Below, piece after piece: positions 30,192 to 40,815 of a DNA stretch of 64,000 nucleotides (position 1 is its first letter; each line of letters starts with the position of its first letter). The translations under genes and the position numbers were made by a program. Source of the DNA: Mycoplasma suis str. Illinois. Its GTDB lineage: Bacteria > Bacillota_I > Bacilli_A > Mycoplasmatales > Mycoplasmoidaceae. A model generated the notes under the pieces. It did no database searches. It saw nothing but the letters and a program-made list of their open reading frames with translations, and was not told the DNA's origin. The stretch is taken from the NCBI RefSeq assembly GCF_000179035.2, contig NC_015155.1:1-64000 (forward strand). Reading direction: 5' to 3'.

Positions 30192-31985
30192 TTAACTATT
30201 TACTAAGAAAGCTTCAAATTTCTTAGTTAATGTAGTAATTAAGTAATTTAATTGAGCTCTCTTTTCTCTTATTATTGATTCTCATTTTTCTTCTTTTTCT
30301 AACTCTTCTGGAGTTATATCTGAGTATAAGTTGAAGTACAACTTAAACTTATCTTCTGTTCCAGAAAATCTAGCTTTTACCCAATTTTGGGAATCTAAAG
30401 AAAAAGTGAAGATTCCCAATTCCAGATTTCTGGAAATAGTGAATTTATATTTCTCTAGTTGTATTTCTGAGTTTTCTTTCTCAGAAATATCTTTCAATTT
30501 ATTAAATATTCTGGTTTTGTCTCCAGGTTTTAAGTTGAAGCAAACAGTCTTTCCTTGTCAAGCAGACTTAGTTTTCCACATCAACCAAAATAGTTGTGTA
30601 AGTAAATTTCTCGAATAGTGGAATTTATAGTATCCAATCATAAGCATTGTTAATGCTGTTTGTTGGAAAGCATCTTTTTCCAGAGATAATTCTGGAAAAA
30701 ATAAACCTCCTATAGCTTCTTCACAACCTAGAAGTACTTCTCCTTTAGTGGAAAGACGTTCCACTTCTTTACCTATACTCTTAAAACCTGTATCAACCCT
30801 TCTAATTTCAATAGAAGGGTCAAAATACTTAACTACTTTATCTATTAGGTTTCCACTTACATGTGTAGTCACTAAATAGTTGTACTTCATATCTACTTCA
30901 TATTTAGAGCTTTTTGAAAGCTCTAATAGGAACGCAGCTAGAAGTACAAACATTTCATTACCTGTAAAGTAATATCAATCATTTTTAATTAGTTCTCCTA
31001 GAGCTCCACGATCTGAATCAGGATCGTGAGCTATTAAATAATCTGTTTTAGTACTTTTTCCTTCTCGTTCCATATCTCTGAAGGAACGAGGATTTTCTGG
31101 ATTAGTTATTTCCTCATCAGGGAATAAGTGAGTAGGAGTACATTCTCAGAAGTACTCCTTAAATGAAAGAGCTCCTAATACTCTAGCTAGCGATAGCATT
31201 CTTCCAGAAGAAGTTCCGTGATGAGAAGAGAATAAGAACTTGATAGTTCTTATGACTGTACATCCTAATGTGTAAAAACTACCAACTTTTCTTCTTATAG
31301 ATTTCTCTAGATCATCTAAATAGGAGTCTCATCACTCCTCTTCTATTGAAGTTATCTTAGGTTTACCCTTAAGAGAACTTAAGTAGTAGTGAGGAGGAGC
31401 AAATAAACTTCTTATAGTTTTTTCCTCCTCCTGAGATAACTGACCTCCATTTTCTCCATATAACTTAATTCCATTGTGCTTTTGGGAATTATGACTAGCA
31501 GTTATCATAATTCCTCCTCTATATTTTTTGTGCTTAACTAAATAAGCTAGTACTGGAGTAGCCATAGATTCTCCAGAAAATATAGAGGGAATGTGGAATC
31601 CTTTTAGCACTTTACAAATAGTAAGTGCAAAAAGTCTCCCATTCTCTCTATTGTCAAAACCTACTAGGATAGGACCTTTTTCCTTGTTTTTGCTAGAAGT
31701 TATGAATTTTGCATAAGCTTCTGCAAAAACTCTACAAGTATGAACATTTATTCTCTTGGGACCTATTCCCATAAGAGCTCTTATTCCTGAAGTTCCAAAT
31801 TGGAACTCTTGTCCATCCACTGAAAAGAGTTCTTGCTTCATTTCTTCGTCTAACTCTTGGAGCTTTTTTTGCTCCTCAGGAGTTAGACTGTAGTGGTTAA
31901 ATCAGTATTCGAAGTGATCTTGATAAGTTCACTTACTGAAGTGTTTTCTTTTTTTCTTGGGGCTAAAAGAGTTTGAAAAACTCAA
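30192..31985 (-). CDS. Phosphoglucomutase/phosphomannomutase family enzyme
   Basis: Moves phosphate between positions 1 and 6 of a hexose. On the minus strand the ORF of about 597 aa includes FQFGTSGIRALMGIGPKRIN, the active-site Ser in MITASHNSQKHNGIKLYG, the metal loop HDPDSDRGALG and the sugar-binding LLGCEEAIGGLF. The C-terminal domain has KARFSGTEDKFKLYFN (phosphate-binding). The start is probably TTG at 31985, three bases after trpS, because WTYQDHFEYWFNHYSLTPEE looks like the usual N-terminal helix; the first ATG is at 31841. TGA Trp codons are frequent. Which hexose is used cannot be told from sequence. Confidence 0.9.
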
Positions 31986-31988
31986 ACT

Positions 31989-33032
31989 TTAAGCCCCTAG
32001 ACTTGAATAGATGAACTCTAACTTAGAGTTAGCTTGTTCTCTTAAAGTATCTGTATTTTCTTTAATTAATTGTTTGAGTTCATCTAAGTTATTGTTTACT
32101 TCTTTATAGTTTTGTTGTTTCTGACTAATGAAGTCAGAAACTAACTTAGAAATAGTTTCTTTTAGACTTTTGTAGTCTAAATGATTTAGTTGTTCGAAAG
32201 CTTTTTCTAAAGGCAAATCATTTAGAGTTGCAAAAAGATTAAGGAGGTTATAGATTCCTGGTTGGGATTCTCTATCTATATTTACCTTATTAAGGGAGTC
32301 TGTTTTGGCTCCCATAATCTTTTTGTGAATCTCCTGAGGAGAATCACTTAAGAAAAGTACACCATTTTTATTTTCTGTACTTTTTGACATTTTTTTCAAT
32401 GGATCTTGCAGATCCATTATCTTCAGGTAGTTAGAGTTGAAGCTTAGAGCTTTTATTTTTTTTGGAAAAATATCTAAAGAATAAAGTCTATTAACTCTTT
32501 CTTTTAGTTCTGAACACAGCTCTAAATGTTGTATTTGATCTTCACCTACTGAAAGATATTCTGCATCATATAGCAGAATATCTGCAGCCATTAGTACTGG
32601 ATAAACTAACACTCCAAATAGAGCTGGCTCAGTACCATTAGCTTCCTTAAATTTGTTCATAAGGAATTTGTACTGAGTCATTAATTTAAGTTCTCCTAAC
32701 CTTGAATGGGTTAGGAGAAAGTAGAAAAGTTCTAAGTGTTGAGCTCTTAAATCAGACTGAAAAACTATCTTAGTTTTTTTAGGATCTACACCTAGAGCTA
32801 CTGCTCACTTAACTAACTCCCAACTTCTTTTTTTAATCTCTCCAAAAGGAATCTTTTGGATAGATAGTGGAATAGTATATGCATGTAAATCGGCAATTAA
32901 AAGTATGGAGTCATAATTTTCTTGATTTTTTATTAGGGGCAATAATGCCCCTATATAGTTACCTATAGTTAGATCAGAGGTAGGTTGTATCCCACATATT
33001 AATGTGGGTTTCCTGTCCTTTTCCGAAGAAAT
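31989..33032 (-). CDS. trpS: Tryptophanyl-tRNA synthetase, apparent ATT/ATA start
   Basis: Charges tRNA-Trp, which in this organism must also serve TGA codons. Minus-strand motifs are TLICGIQPTSDLTIGNYIGA (HIGH variant TIGN), LADLHAYT-like and LMTQYKFLMNKFKEANGTEP, with MAADILLYDAEYLSVGEDQ and KKMSKSTENKNG (KMSKS) downstream. The frame opens after a TAA at 33051-33053. The only start-like codons before the conserved N-terminus are ATA at 33038 and ATT at 33032. About 347 aa, normal for TrpRS. Confidence 0.92.
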
Positions 33033-33150
33033 TTTTATATTTTTATTTGCTTATTTTTAAGATTAAATTTTTTTACTAGTTTTTTGAGAAGTCTTTTTCT
33101 AAAAAAGAACTTCTAAAAAATAAATAAGTAATTAAATAGTATATTAAATG

Positions 33151-33166
33151 GAGTTTTTAAAAACTC
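33151..33166. promoter_or_regulatory. Perfect 16-bp palindrome upstream of the paralog array
   Basis: GAGTTTTTAAAAACTC is a perfect palindrome. Its centre is about 20 bases upstream of a consensus TATAAT (33177-33182), i.e. at the -35 position. It could be an operator for the array promoter; this is inference. Confidence 0.45.
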
Positions 33167-33176
33167 TAAAAAATGG

Positions 33177-33182
33177 TATAAT
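33177..33182 (+). promoter_or_regulatory. TATAAT -10 box of the array, leaderless layout
   Basis: A perfect TATAAT lies eight bases before the ATG at 33191, so transcription would begin at or next to the start codon, giving a leaderless mRNA. No recognisable TTGACA is seen at -35. The rest of 33054-33190 is an AT-rich divergent gap with an imperfect AGAAGT/ACTTCT inverted repeat near 33088-33115. Confidence 0.55.
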
Positions 33183-33190
33183 TTAAATCA

Positions 33191-34129
33191 ATGGCTTTTT
33201 TCGGGGGATTGTCAACTAAAATTCTCTCAATTATTGTGTTAAGCCTCTCTGGTAGCGGGGCTATAGCCGGTTCCGCGATATATAAAAATAGTCATCAAAA
33301 CCTTTCAGAAGATTCAGAAAAAAATTTTGAAAATTCTGATAACAATTTAGATTCACAAAAAGAAGGAGAAATTTCTCCTTCTCTAACCATTAACGAAGAA
33401 TCTGCAAAAACTTCTCCAATAAGCTCAGAGGGAACACAACCTTCTCCACAACCTGAAGTCTTATTAATCACTAAAGATCCTTCTCTACTTCAAGAACCTG
33501 CAAGTAGTAAGGAACAATTAACTCAACAATCTTTAGATAATTCCGAACAAATTAATTTAGAAGTATCTTCTCTAGAAAAACCTAAAAACTCTACTGAAGA
33601 AACAACTAAGAAATCTAGAAAACCTAGAAGAGAAATTAAAGAAGTATCAATTCAAGAAAAAATAGAACAAGAAATAAAGCAACGAAAGATATCTTTGGAG
33701 AGCTTGTATAAGGATAGTGTGGGTGGAGAAACACAAGCCAACTATAAGGCTTGTGTTTTCTATCAAGAAAATGAAGAATTTGATGAAAATGATTCTGATA
33801 TTTCTGAGGGAAGAACTAAAGAAGATGAAAGTCATGATTCATGTGATGGTCAAACAATTTGATCTTCAAATAAGTTTGACGGAACTAAGGGAAAAGGTTT
33901 TTGAGTCAGAGGTCAAGAAGAAATGGCAAAAAAATTATTAGAAAAGAATTTAAGTGAATTAGAAACTCTTGGATTTGCAAATAGTAAAGAAATAAATGAT
34001 TCTTCAAATATATTTAGTAATTTGAAGAATGATGTATGTTTAGTGAATCATTCACAAAGAGAAGAAAAGAAGTGAGTAGAAATTAGTTGTTCATTTGAAA
34101 AGTCAAATGAACTAGTTAAAGAAATTTAA
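33191..34129 (+). CDS. Paralog family A, member 1: exported variable protein
   Basis: First gene of the array (312 aa). The leader MAFFGGLSTKILSIIVLSLS continues GSGAIAGSAIYK, a hydrophobic export signal or N-terminal anchor with no lipobox Cys. Residues 30-140 are a Ser/Glu/Pro linker ending in a basic patch RKPRREIKE. The core reads SLESLYKDSVG, KACVFYQ, ITEGRT-like ISEGRTKED, SCDGQTIWSS, GFWVRGQ and WVEISC, with Trp as TGA throughout. Related in layout to the next 18 genes. Surface exposure is inferred from the leader; function unknown. Confidence 0.75.
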
Positions 34130-34131
34130 TA

Positions 34132-34953
34132 ATGGCTGCACTAGGACTAACTGCTAAGATTCTTTCAGCTGTTATTGTTGGAGTTGCAGGATCTGGTATT
34201 GTTGCTGGCTCAGTAATTGCTACCAGCAATAACAGTTCTTTTGCAGAGAATGTTGATTTAAAGGAACAAATTAAAGGTCCTGAAATTTCCGGCAATAGAG
34301 AAGTTCCTCCCCCTTCAACTGAAGATAATGACTCTAAAGGTTCTGATGATGTTTCAGAAGCGCAAGATCCTGAAACAGAAAAAGTTTCTGAAAATTCAAA
34401 GAATCCTGAACAAAATAATAGAGTTTCTTCTTCTTATAGAAGAGTGAGACAAATTAAAGAACAAGAAAAAGAACCAAATATTAGAGATAAATGGGATTGA
34501 GAAATATCTAAAAAAGAAGGTGTTTGATTGGAAAGCGTTTATTGAAACGGAGAGGGAGATTTAATGGCAAAAAATTGTATTTTATACAGAAGAAATGAAG
34601 TAATAAATGTAGAAAGTGAATTACAAAATGAAAACTTTGACATTACTGAGGGAAGAACTGTAGCTAACAGAAATCATGGATCTTGTGATGAACAAACACT
34701 TTGATCTTCTAGAAGATTAGAGAATGATGATCATAAGGGAGTTGGTTTCTGAGTTAGAGGTAAAAGAAGTTGAGTTAATAAATTATTAAGAGTTAATTGG
34801 AATAATCTTTCTTCTGATGGATTTACAACTCAAAGTGTTTCTCTAAAAACTTCTGAAGAATTAGATAAAAAATTCTGTAGTATAGAGAGAAATGATGGTC
34901 TTTTATTGGAAATTAGTTGTATTAAACAAACAAATCAACTTCTAAGAAGATAA
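34132..34953 (+). CDS. Paralog family A, member 2
   Basis: 273 aa, starting 2 bases after member 1. The leader MAALGLTAKILSAVIVGVAG then SGIVAGSVIATSNN is nearly identical at the DNA level to that of member 4 (36006). The linker is short (about 65 residues) with basic YRRVRQIKEQ before the core. The core includes WDWEISKKEGVWLESVYW, KNCILYRR, ITEGRT, SCDEQTLWSS, GFWVRGKRSW and LEISC. There are many TGA Trp codons. Probably cotranscribed with member 1; a hairpin follows it. Confidence 0.75.
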
Positions 34954-34961
34954 ATAAATAG

Positions 34962-35015
34962 GTTAGCCCTTTGGGGGCTGACCTTATAGTTTAAAATTAA
35001 AAATTAAATGTTCTC
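34962..35015 (+). promoter_or_regulatory. Hairpin + conserved 30-base leader cassette, copy 1
   Basis: The hairpin GTTAGCCC/GGGCTGAC (34962-34982) is followed by a 30-base AT motif (34986-35015, ATAGTTTAAAA... to ...AATGTTCTC) that recurs unchanged before the genes at 37037 and 39877. It probably ends one transcript and starts the next. Confidence 0.65.
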
Positions 35016-35028
35016 TGCAAAATAAATT

Positions 35029-36006
35029 ATGCCTTTACTAGGAGTTTCTTCAAAGATTTTGTTATCTACAGTTATAGGAATAGTAGGTTCTGGAGTTATC
35101 GCTGGATCTGTTGTAGCTTCCAGAAATAACAATGTAAATGCTGTTGAAAAAGAAGTTGTCGTTAACAACAATCCAAATAATTTAGAAGGACAACAACATT
35201 TATTGCCTGATTATACTTCCCAGACAAAGGGAGAAGATTCTCAGAAATCTTCTGAAATATTGGAGGATAGCGATCATTTTTCACCACATTCAAAAGTTAG
35301 TGATCGAGGAGAACCTGAAGCTTTATTAATTATTAGAGAATTTTCTTCACAACAACCCAAGAAACTTGAAGAACAATTACCTAAACAATCTTTAGTTAGT
35401 TTTCCAAAAGATGAAGAATCTTTTGCTGAAAAATCAACTTCTGAAATTGTTCTCCCAAAATCTAGAGAAAGTTCTAGGGGAGGTAAAAAAGTTAGAAAAG
35501 AAGTAATTGAACAAACAGATGAAGAAAAGTGAGAATCAGAAATAGTTAATAGAGAGATATCTTTAGAAAGTCTTTATAAAGATGGATTTGCAGGAAGTCA
35601 AGAAGCTAGTGATAGAAGCTGCATCTTATATAGAAAAGAAGAAGAAATAGATGATGATAACTTTGACATTACTGAAGGAAGAACTATAGTAGATCAAATT
35701 TATGAATCTTGTGAGAATCAAACTACTTGATCTTTAAGGAGATTTGAGAAAACTAAAGGAAAGGGTTTTTGGGTTAGAGGTGAAATTGAACTAGTAGATA
35801 AATTAATGAGAAGCAATTGAGAGAATCTGTTTGTAGCCGGTTTCGCAGAAAAGAGAGAAACTCCAGCGGAATCTGTAGATGCATTAACTCAACTTAAAAA
35901 AGATTTGTGTAGTTCTGAAAAAACTACAAGAGAAGGAAACATTAATTGATTAGAAGATAGTTGTTCTTTTGACAAGTCAAATGGATTAACTAAAGAAATT
36001 AGATAA
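35029..36006 (+). CDS. Paralog family A, member 3
   Basis: 325 aa with the second leader type, MPLLGVSSKILLSTVIGIVG then SGVIAGSVVAS. The linker runs to about residue 155 and ends with the basic patch RGGKKVRKEVIEQ. The core has ISLESLYKDGFAG, RSCILYRK, ITEGRT, SCENQTTWS, GFWVRGEIELV and WLEDSCSF. It begins after cassette copy 1. Its TAA shares one base with the ATG of member 4 (TAATG), so the two are likely translationally coupled. Confidence 0.75.
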
Positions 36007-36956
36007 TGGCTGCACTAGGACTAACTACTAAGATTCTTTCAGTTGTTATTGCGGGAGTTGCAGGATCTGGTATTGTTGCTGGCTCAGTAATTGCTGCCAG
36101 CAATAACAGAGTTAGTGTTGAAAATATAGCATTCGAAAAGCAATCTAAAAATCCTGAATCTTTTGATAGTTTAGAAAGTTCAAGTGATGATTCTTCTGGA
36201 AAAGTAACTTCACACTCAGACAAGATAGAAAGTTCTAAAGATTCTGTTGATGGACTAAAAGATCAAGAGACAGTAAAAGCTGTTGAAAGTGAAAAAACTT
36301 TGCCTTCTATCCCTGAATTTACAGAAAAAACTCTATCCTCAAAAACATTGCCCGAAAGTAAGGGGGATGAAACTCAACAACAAATATCTTCTTCGGTTAG
36401 TTCTGAGACTGGAACTCCAGAAAAAAGCAACTTTAGAACCAAAAGTAGAAAACAATCTAGAGATATAGAGGAGGAGAAATTAAGTATTCGTTATAAGCGA
36501 GAACAAGAAGCAGCTAAAAAATTAATTGGTTTAGAGAGTGTATATATAGATGGAGTAGGTACTGGAGAATTAGTTACAAAAGGATGTATTATCTATAAAT
36601 TTGGGGAAACAATAAAGAATCAAACTGGAGATGAAAATTTTGATATAACAGAGGGAAGAACTGAAGAAGGTAAAAAACATAATTCTTGTGATGAATTAAC
36701 TCTTTGATCTTCAAACAAGTTAGATGTAGATGATCATGAAGGAACAAGTTTTTGAGTAAGAGGGGAAAGAGGCCTAGTTAATAAATTATTAAGAGAAAAT
36801 TGAGATAATTTGTCAACTTCAGGACTTATCTCAAAAGAATTAGATAAGAAAACATCAGAAGGATTAAGTAAAGAATTTTGTTCAATAGAAAAAGATGATG
36901 GAATGTGAATGGAAATTAGTTGTTTTAAGTCAACAAAACAAACTCTTAACAGATAA
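36006..36956 (+). CDS. Paralog family A, member 4
   Basis: 316 aa with leader MAALGLTTKILSVVIAGVAG then SGIVAGSVIAASNN. Roughly the first 100 bases match member 2 almost exactly, while the linker shares nothing obvious with it. The basic patch is KSRKQSRDIEEE. The core reads IGLESVYIDGVGTGEL, KGCIIYKFG, ITEGRT, SCDELTLWSS, SFWVRGERGLV and WMEISC. It forms a two-gene unit with member 3. Confidence 0.75.
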
Positions 36957-36969
36957 CTAAGTAGTTTAA

Positions 36970-37023
36970 GTTAGTCCAAAAAGGACTAACTCAATAGTTT
37001 AAAATTAAAAATTAAATGTTCTC
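36970..37023 (+). promoter_or_regulatory. Hairpin + conserved leader cassette, copy 2
   Basis: The hairpin GTTAGTCC/GGACTAAC (36970-36990) differs from copy 1 in both arms yet still pairs. The same 30-base AT motif follows at 36994-37023. Changes on both arms that keep pairing support a functional hairpin. Confidence 0.65.
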
Positions 37024-37036
37024 CAAATATTAAATA

Positions 37037-37960
37037 ATGCCCTTTTTAGGAATTTCTTCAAAGATTTTGTTATCTGTGCTCACGGGAGTAGTGGGTTCTG
37101 GAGTTATTGCTGGTGCTGTAGTAGCTACAAGCAATAACAATGTAAATATTTCTGAACAACAAACAATCAGTTTAGGAAAAAACCAACATTCAACTTTTAC
37201 TGTTCCTGAGGCTTCAAAAGGACAAGAAGTTGAACTAATTTTTAGGGAAGAATTAAGTAAAGGAATTGATGGAACAAAAAATCAAGAACCTTTACAAGAG
37301 CAATTAAGAGTAACTGAAGAAAAGTCTAGAACTCCTGATCAATCTTTAAGTCAAGAAATCTCTGAAAAAACTCAAAACACTCCTAAAGTAGAAGTTCAAC
37401 ATGAAAATCCAGAAAACAAAAGAGAAAGTTCTGTTCCCGCAACACAAAAAGTTTCAAAAACTAAAAAACCAAAAGTTAGGGATCCAGAATTAACTCCTCA
37501 AGAGAGATGATCTAAAGAAATAGTTGATAGACAAATAACTTTAGACAGTCTTTACATAGATGGAATTGGAGATGGAAGTTCAGGAGTTAAAAGTTGTGTT
37601 TTAGTTCAAAAAGGAGAAACAATAGAGGATGAAGAAGAGGAGTTAAACATACTTGAGGGAAGAACTAAATTAGGAGAAAGATATGAATCTTGTGATGGTC
37701 AAACTTTTTGATCTTCCTATAAATTTGATAATTCTTCTGGAAATGGTTTTTGAGTTAGGGGAGAAAAAGAATTAGTAAAAAAGTTATTGAAAACTAATTG
37801 AGATAGTTTGTGGCAAGCTGGCTTAACAAAAAATAAAGAAGTTAGTGAAAATGAAAACCTATTGAATGGACTAAATCTAGAAAATTGCAAAATAGAAAAA
37901 AATGATGGTCAGTGAATGGAAATTGGTTGTTCATTCGGGAAAGAGAAAGTTAGTGGATAA
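37037..37960 (+). CDS. Paralog family A, member 5
   Basis: 307 aa with leader MPFLGISSKILLSVLTGVVG then SGVIAGAVVATSNN, nearly identical in DNA to member 8 (39877). The linker is Gln/Glu-rich and the basic patch is KTKKPKVRDPE. The core shows ITLDSLYIDGIGDGS, KSCVLVQKGE, ILEGRT, SCDGQTFWSS, GFWVRGEKELV and WMEIGC. Its stop overlaps the next ATG by one base. Confidence 0.75.
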
Positions 37961-38886
37961 TGGCTGTAATTAGTCTTTCTACAAAAGTAATTTCAACTTT
38001 ATTTGTCAGTGTAGTTGGTTATGGGATTGTCGCAGGATCAGTAATTGCTACTAGAAAAAATGAAGGAATTGTTGAAAGGTCTTCAGCTTTTCAACAAAAC
38101 AGTCATGACGATAAAGATTCAAAAGCTGAAGAAGATAATGAAAAATATTCAGAAAAAGAAAATATACCTTCTTTACCTTCAGAATCTACAAATTCAGAAG
38201 ATTCAGCAGAAAAAATAGAAGAATCTTCTCCAATTCTTTCAGAACAGACCGATCAATCACAATCTTTTTCAGTTGAAATTATTGAAAGAAATTCAGATAT
38301 TTCTTCCACTAATTCACTTACAGAAATTAAAGAGTTAGAACAGAAGCCTACTTCTGGAAAAAAAGTAACTAAAAAGCAAAGAAGAGAAGAGCCTTCTCTA
38401 AAAGAAAGAATTGAAACAGAAATAAAAAATAAACAAATATCTTTAGAAAGTCTTTATAAAGATGGGATTGGAAATGGAGATCTAGAAACTAAAGGATGTA
38501 TTTTGGTTAAGAAAGGAGAAGAGATTAAAGAAGAAAATGAGGAAGAAGAATTAGAAATAACTGAAGGAAGAACTAAAGAAGGAGAAAGTCATGATTCATG
38601 CGATAACCAAACTATTTGATCTTCTGTTAAATCTGAAGAAACTAATGGAAAAGGATTCTGAACAAGAGGGGAAGAAAGTTGAGTTAAGAGATTAGTGAAA
38701 GTTAATTGAGAAAATTTAAGACTTGCTGGATTCACTAATAAAGATCAAATTAGTGATTCTGATGATCCTTTAAATAACTTGAAAGAAGATTTGTGTCTTT
38801 CAAGTCAAACACAAAGAGAAGGAGGTCATTGAATAGAAATTAGTTGTATTTTTGATAGAAAAACTAATTTAGAGAGAAGTAATTAA
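37960..38886 (+). CDS. Paralog family A, member 6
   Basis: 308 aa with leader MAVISLSTKVISTLFVSVVG then YGIVAGSVIATRK. The linker is Glu/Ser-rich and the basic patch is KKVTKKQRREE. The core has ISLESLYKDGIGNGDL, KGCILVKKGE, ITEGRTKEG, SCDNQTIWSS, GFWTRGEESWV and WIEISC. Second gene of the member 5/6 unit, coupled by the TAATG overlap. Confidence 0.75.
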
Positions 38887-38889
38887 TAA

Positions 38890-39793
38890 GTGGCTGCATT
38901 AGGTTTAACTACAAAAATCATTTCAGTTATTGTTGCGGGAGTTGCAGGATCTGGTATTGTTGCGGGCTCAATAATTTCTTCAAGCAATAACCAAGTTAAA
39001 AAAGAATCTGTAGATATAAAAGATCAAATAGAAAAAACTAAAGTATCATCTTCAGACAAATCTGATTTGTCTGTTCCTGAAGAAGATGAAAAAAGAATTG
39101 ATATTTCTTCATAAGATTCTGAAATATCAAAAGATATTGGAGTTCAAAAAATTACAGAAGAAACTATTGATTCTCAAGCAACAACTGGAGAAATAAGTGA
39201 TAAGGTTCAACCTCAAGTAGTTTCTTCCGTTAATGTTGAAAGTTCACTAGAAGAAAAGAAAGAATTATCTGAAACACCACTTGATAATAGTCAAGTTTCT
39301 TCCGGAGAGAGAAACAGAAATAAAAGAGAAAATTCGAGAGTAAGGGAAGAAGAATATAAGAAAAGAGATCGTTGGGATTGAGAAATAGTTAAAAGACATA
39401 TTGCTTTGGAAAGTCTTTATAAGGATGGAATTGGAAATGGTAAAGAAGGATTAATTCATCAAGGATGTATTCTTTACAAAAAAGATGAAAGTATAGATGA
39501 AGATGGAGAAGAATTTGAAGAACTATAAAAGATCAGACTTATGCTTCATGTGATGGACAATCTCTTTGATCTTTAAATAGATTTGAAGAAACCAATAGAG
39601 TTGGTTTCTGAGTTAGAGGAGAAATCAATTTGGTTAATAAATTGATTAGAAAGAATTGAAGTAATTTATCTTCCCCTGGGGGTTTACAACTAGTCAAACT
39701 GATAAATCAATTAAGGGTTTACTAAGCACTAATTTGTGTAGTGTAGAAAGAAATGATGGAGATTGAATAGAAATTAGTTGTGTCGTTAAATAG
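38890..39793 (+). pseudogene. Paralog family A, member 7, broken in three places
   Basis: GTG start with leader MAALGLTTKIISVIVAGVAG then SGIVAGSII. A TAA stop (39112-39114) interrupts the linker, after which the same frame continues with the basic patch RNRNKRENSRVREE and core start IALESLYKDGIGNG. A second break occurs near 39526, where a short deletion removes the EGRT segment and shifts the frame to KDQTYASCDGQSLW. A third shift lies in the G5 run near 39678-39682, before NLCSVERNDGDWIEISC. Clearly a decayed copy rather than one sequencing error. Confidence 0.85.
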
Positions 39794-39809
39794 TATTTTT
39801 TAAATAAGT

Positions 39810-39863
39810 GTTAGCCCATTTCGGGCTGACCTTATAGTTTAAAATTAAAAATTAAATGTTCTC
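39810..39863 (+). promoter_or_regulatory. Hairpin + conserved leader cassette, copy 3
   Basis: The hairpin GTTAGCCC/GGGCTGAC (39810-39830) is followed by the 30-base AT motif at 39834-39863, before member 8. The bases after the motif (CTAAATATTAAATAATGCC) also match copy 2. Confidence 0.65.
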
Positions 39864-39876
39864 TAAATATTAAATA

Positions 39877-40812
39877 ATGCCCCTTTTAGGAATTTCTTCA
39901 AAAATTTTGTTATCTGTGCTCACGGGAGTAGTGGGTTCTGGAGTTATTGCTGGAGCTGTAGTAGCTGTCAGAAATAACAATGTAAATACTATTGAAAAAG
40001 TAACACAAAATAATGATCAAGTAGAAAAACCTCTTTTACCTTCCCCTAGTGAAGAAATGGAAAGAGTAGAAGTTGAAATAATCTCTAAAGGACCTTTAAA
40101 TGAGATAATTGATGGTCCGAAAGATCAAAAACCTACTCAAGAAAAATTAGAGGTAAAACAAGAATCTACTGAAATTTCTGAACAACTCTTAAATTCAGAA
40201 ATTTCTTCAATACAAAAATCTGATGAAGAAAATATTCAGCCTAAAAATTCTTTAGACAATAAAAAAGAAATAGTTAGTCCTTTATCTCAAGAAGAATCTA
40301 AAAAGACTTCTTCTAGAAAGGGAAGAAAAAATAGAGAACAGGAACCAATATTAAGTAATGAAGAAAAATGAGAAAAAGAGATAACTAGTCAACAAATTTC
40401 TTTAGAAAGCATTTATAAGTTTTCAGTTGGAAGTACAAGTGAAAACGAATGAAGAAAAGGTTGTGTTCTATTCAGAAAAGAAGAAAAACTTAGTGAAGAT
40501 GAAGAAGATCTAGATATTATGGAAGGAAGAGTTGTAGAAGGATCTTTTGATTCTTGTGGTTGACAAACATCCTGATCATTAAATAAGTCTGAAGGAGAAA
40601 ACCGAACAGGTTTTTGAGCTAGGGGAAAAATTGAATTAGTGAGTCAATTAATAAATAATGATTCAAATTGAGATACTTTGAAATCAGTTAGCTTTGTAAA
40701 AGTTAATGGAAATAAACAGGGAGTGGAAGGATTAAATACAGATTTATGTAATGTAGATAAAAAGAGGAGTGATTCTTGAGTAGAAGTCGGCTGTGTAGCT
40801 AAAGAAAGTTAA
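39877..40812 (+). CDS. Paralog family A, member 8
   Basis: 311 aa with leader MPLLGISSKILLSVLTGVVG then SGVIAGAVVAVRNN. The linker is Glu/Pro/Ser-rich and the basic patch is SRKGRKNREQEP. The core reads ISLESIYKFSVGSTS, KGCVLFRKEE, IMEGRV, SCGWQTSWS, GFWARGKIELV and WVEVGC. Here DxQ of the motif becomes GWQ with an extra TGA Trp. Its upstream region and first 90 bases copy member 5. Confidence 0.75.
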
Positions 40813-40815
40813 TAA

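Noticed and set aside
30331-30618. Plus-strand ORF within the phosphohexomutase gene
   Set aside because: The minus strand carries clear mutase motifs across this stretch; the plus ORF has none.
34954-39876. CRISPR array from the repeated cassettes
   Set aside because: The repeats are kilobases apart with whole genes between them and there are no cas genes; they are intergenic control cassettes.
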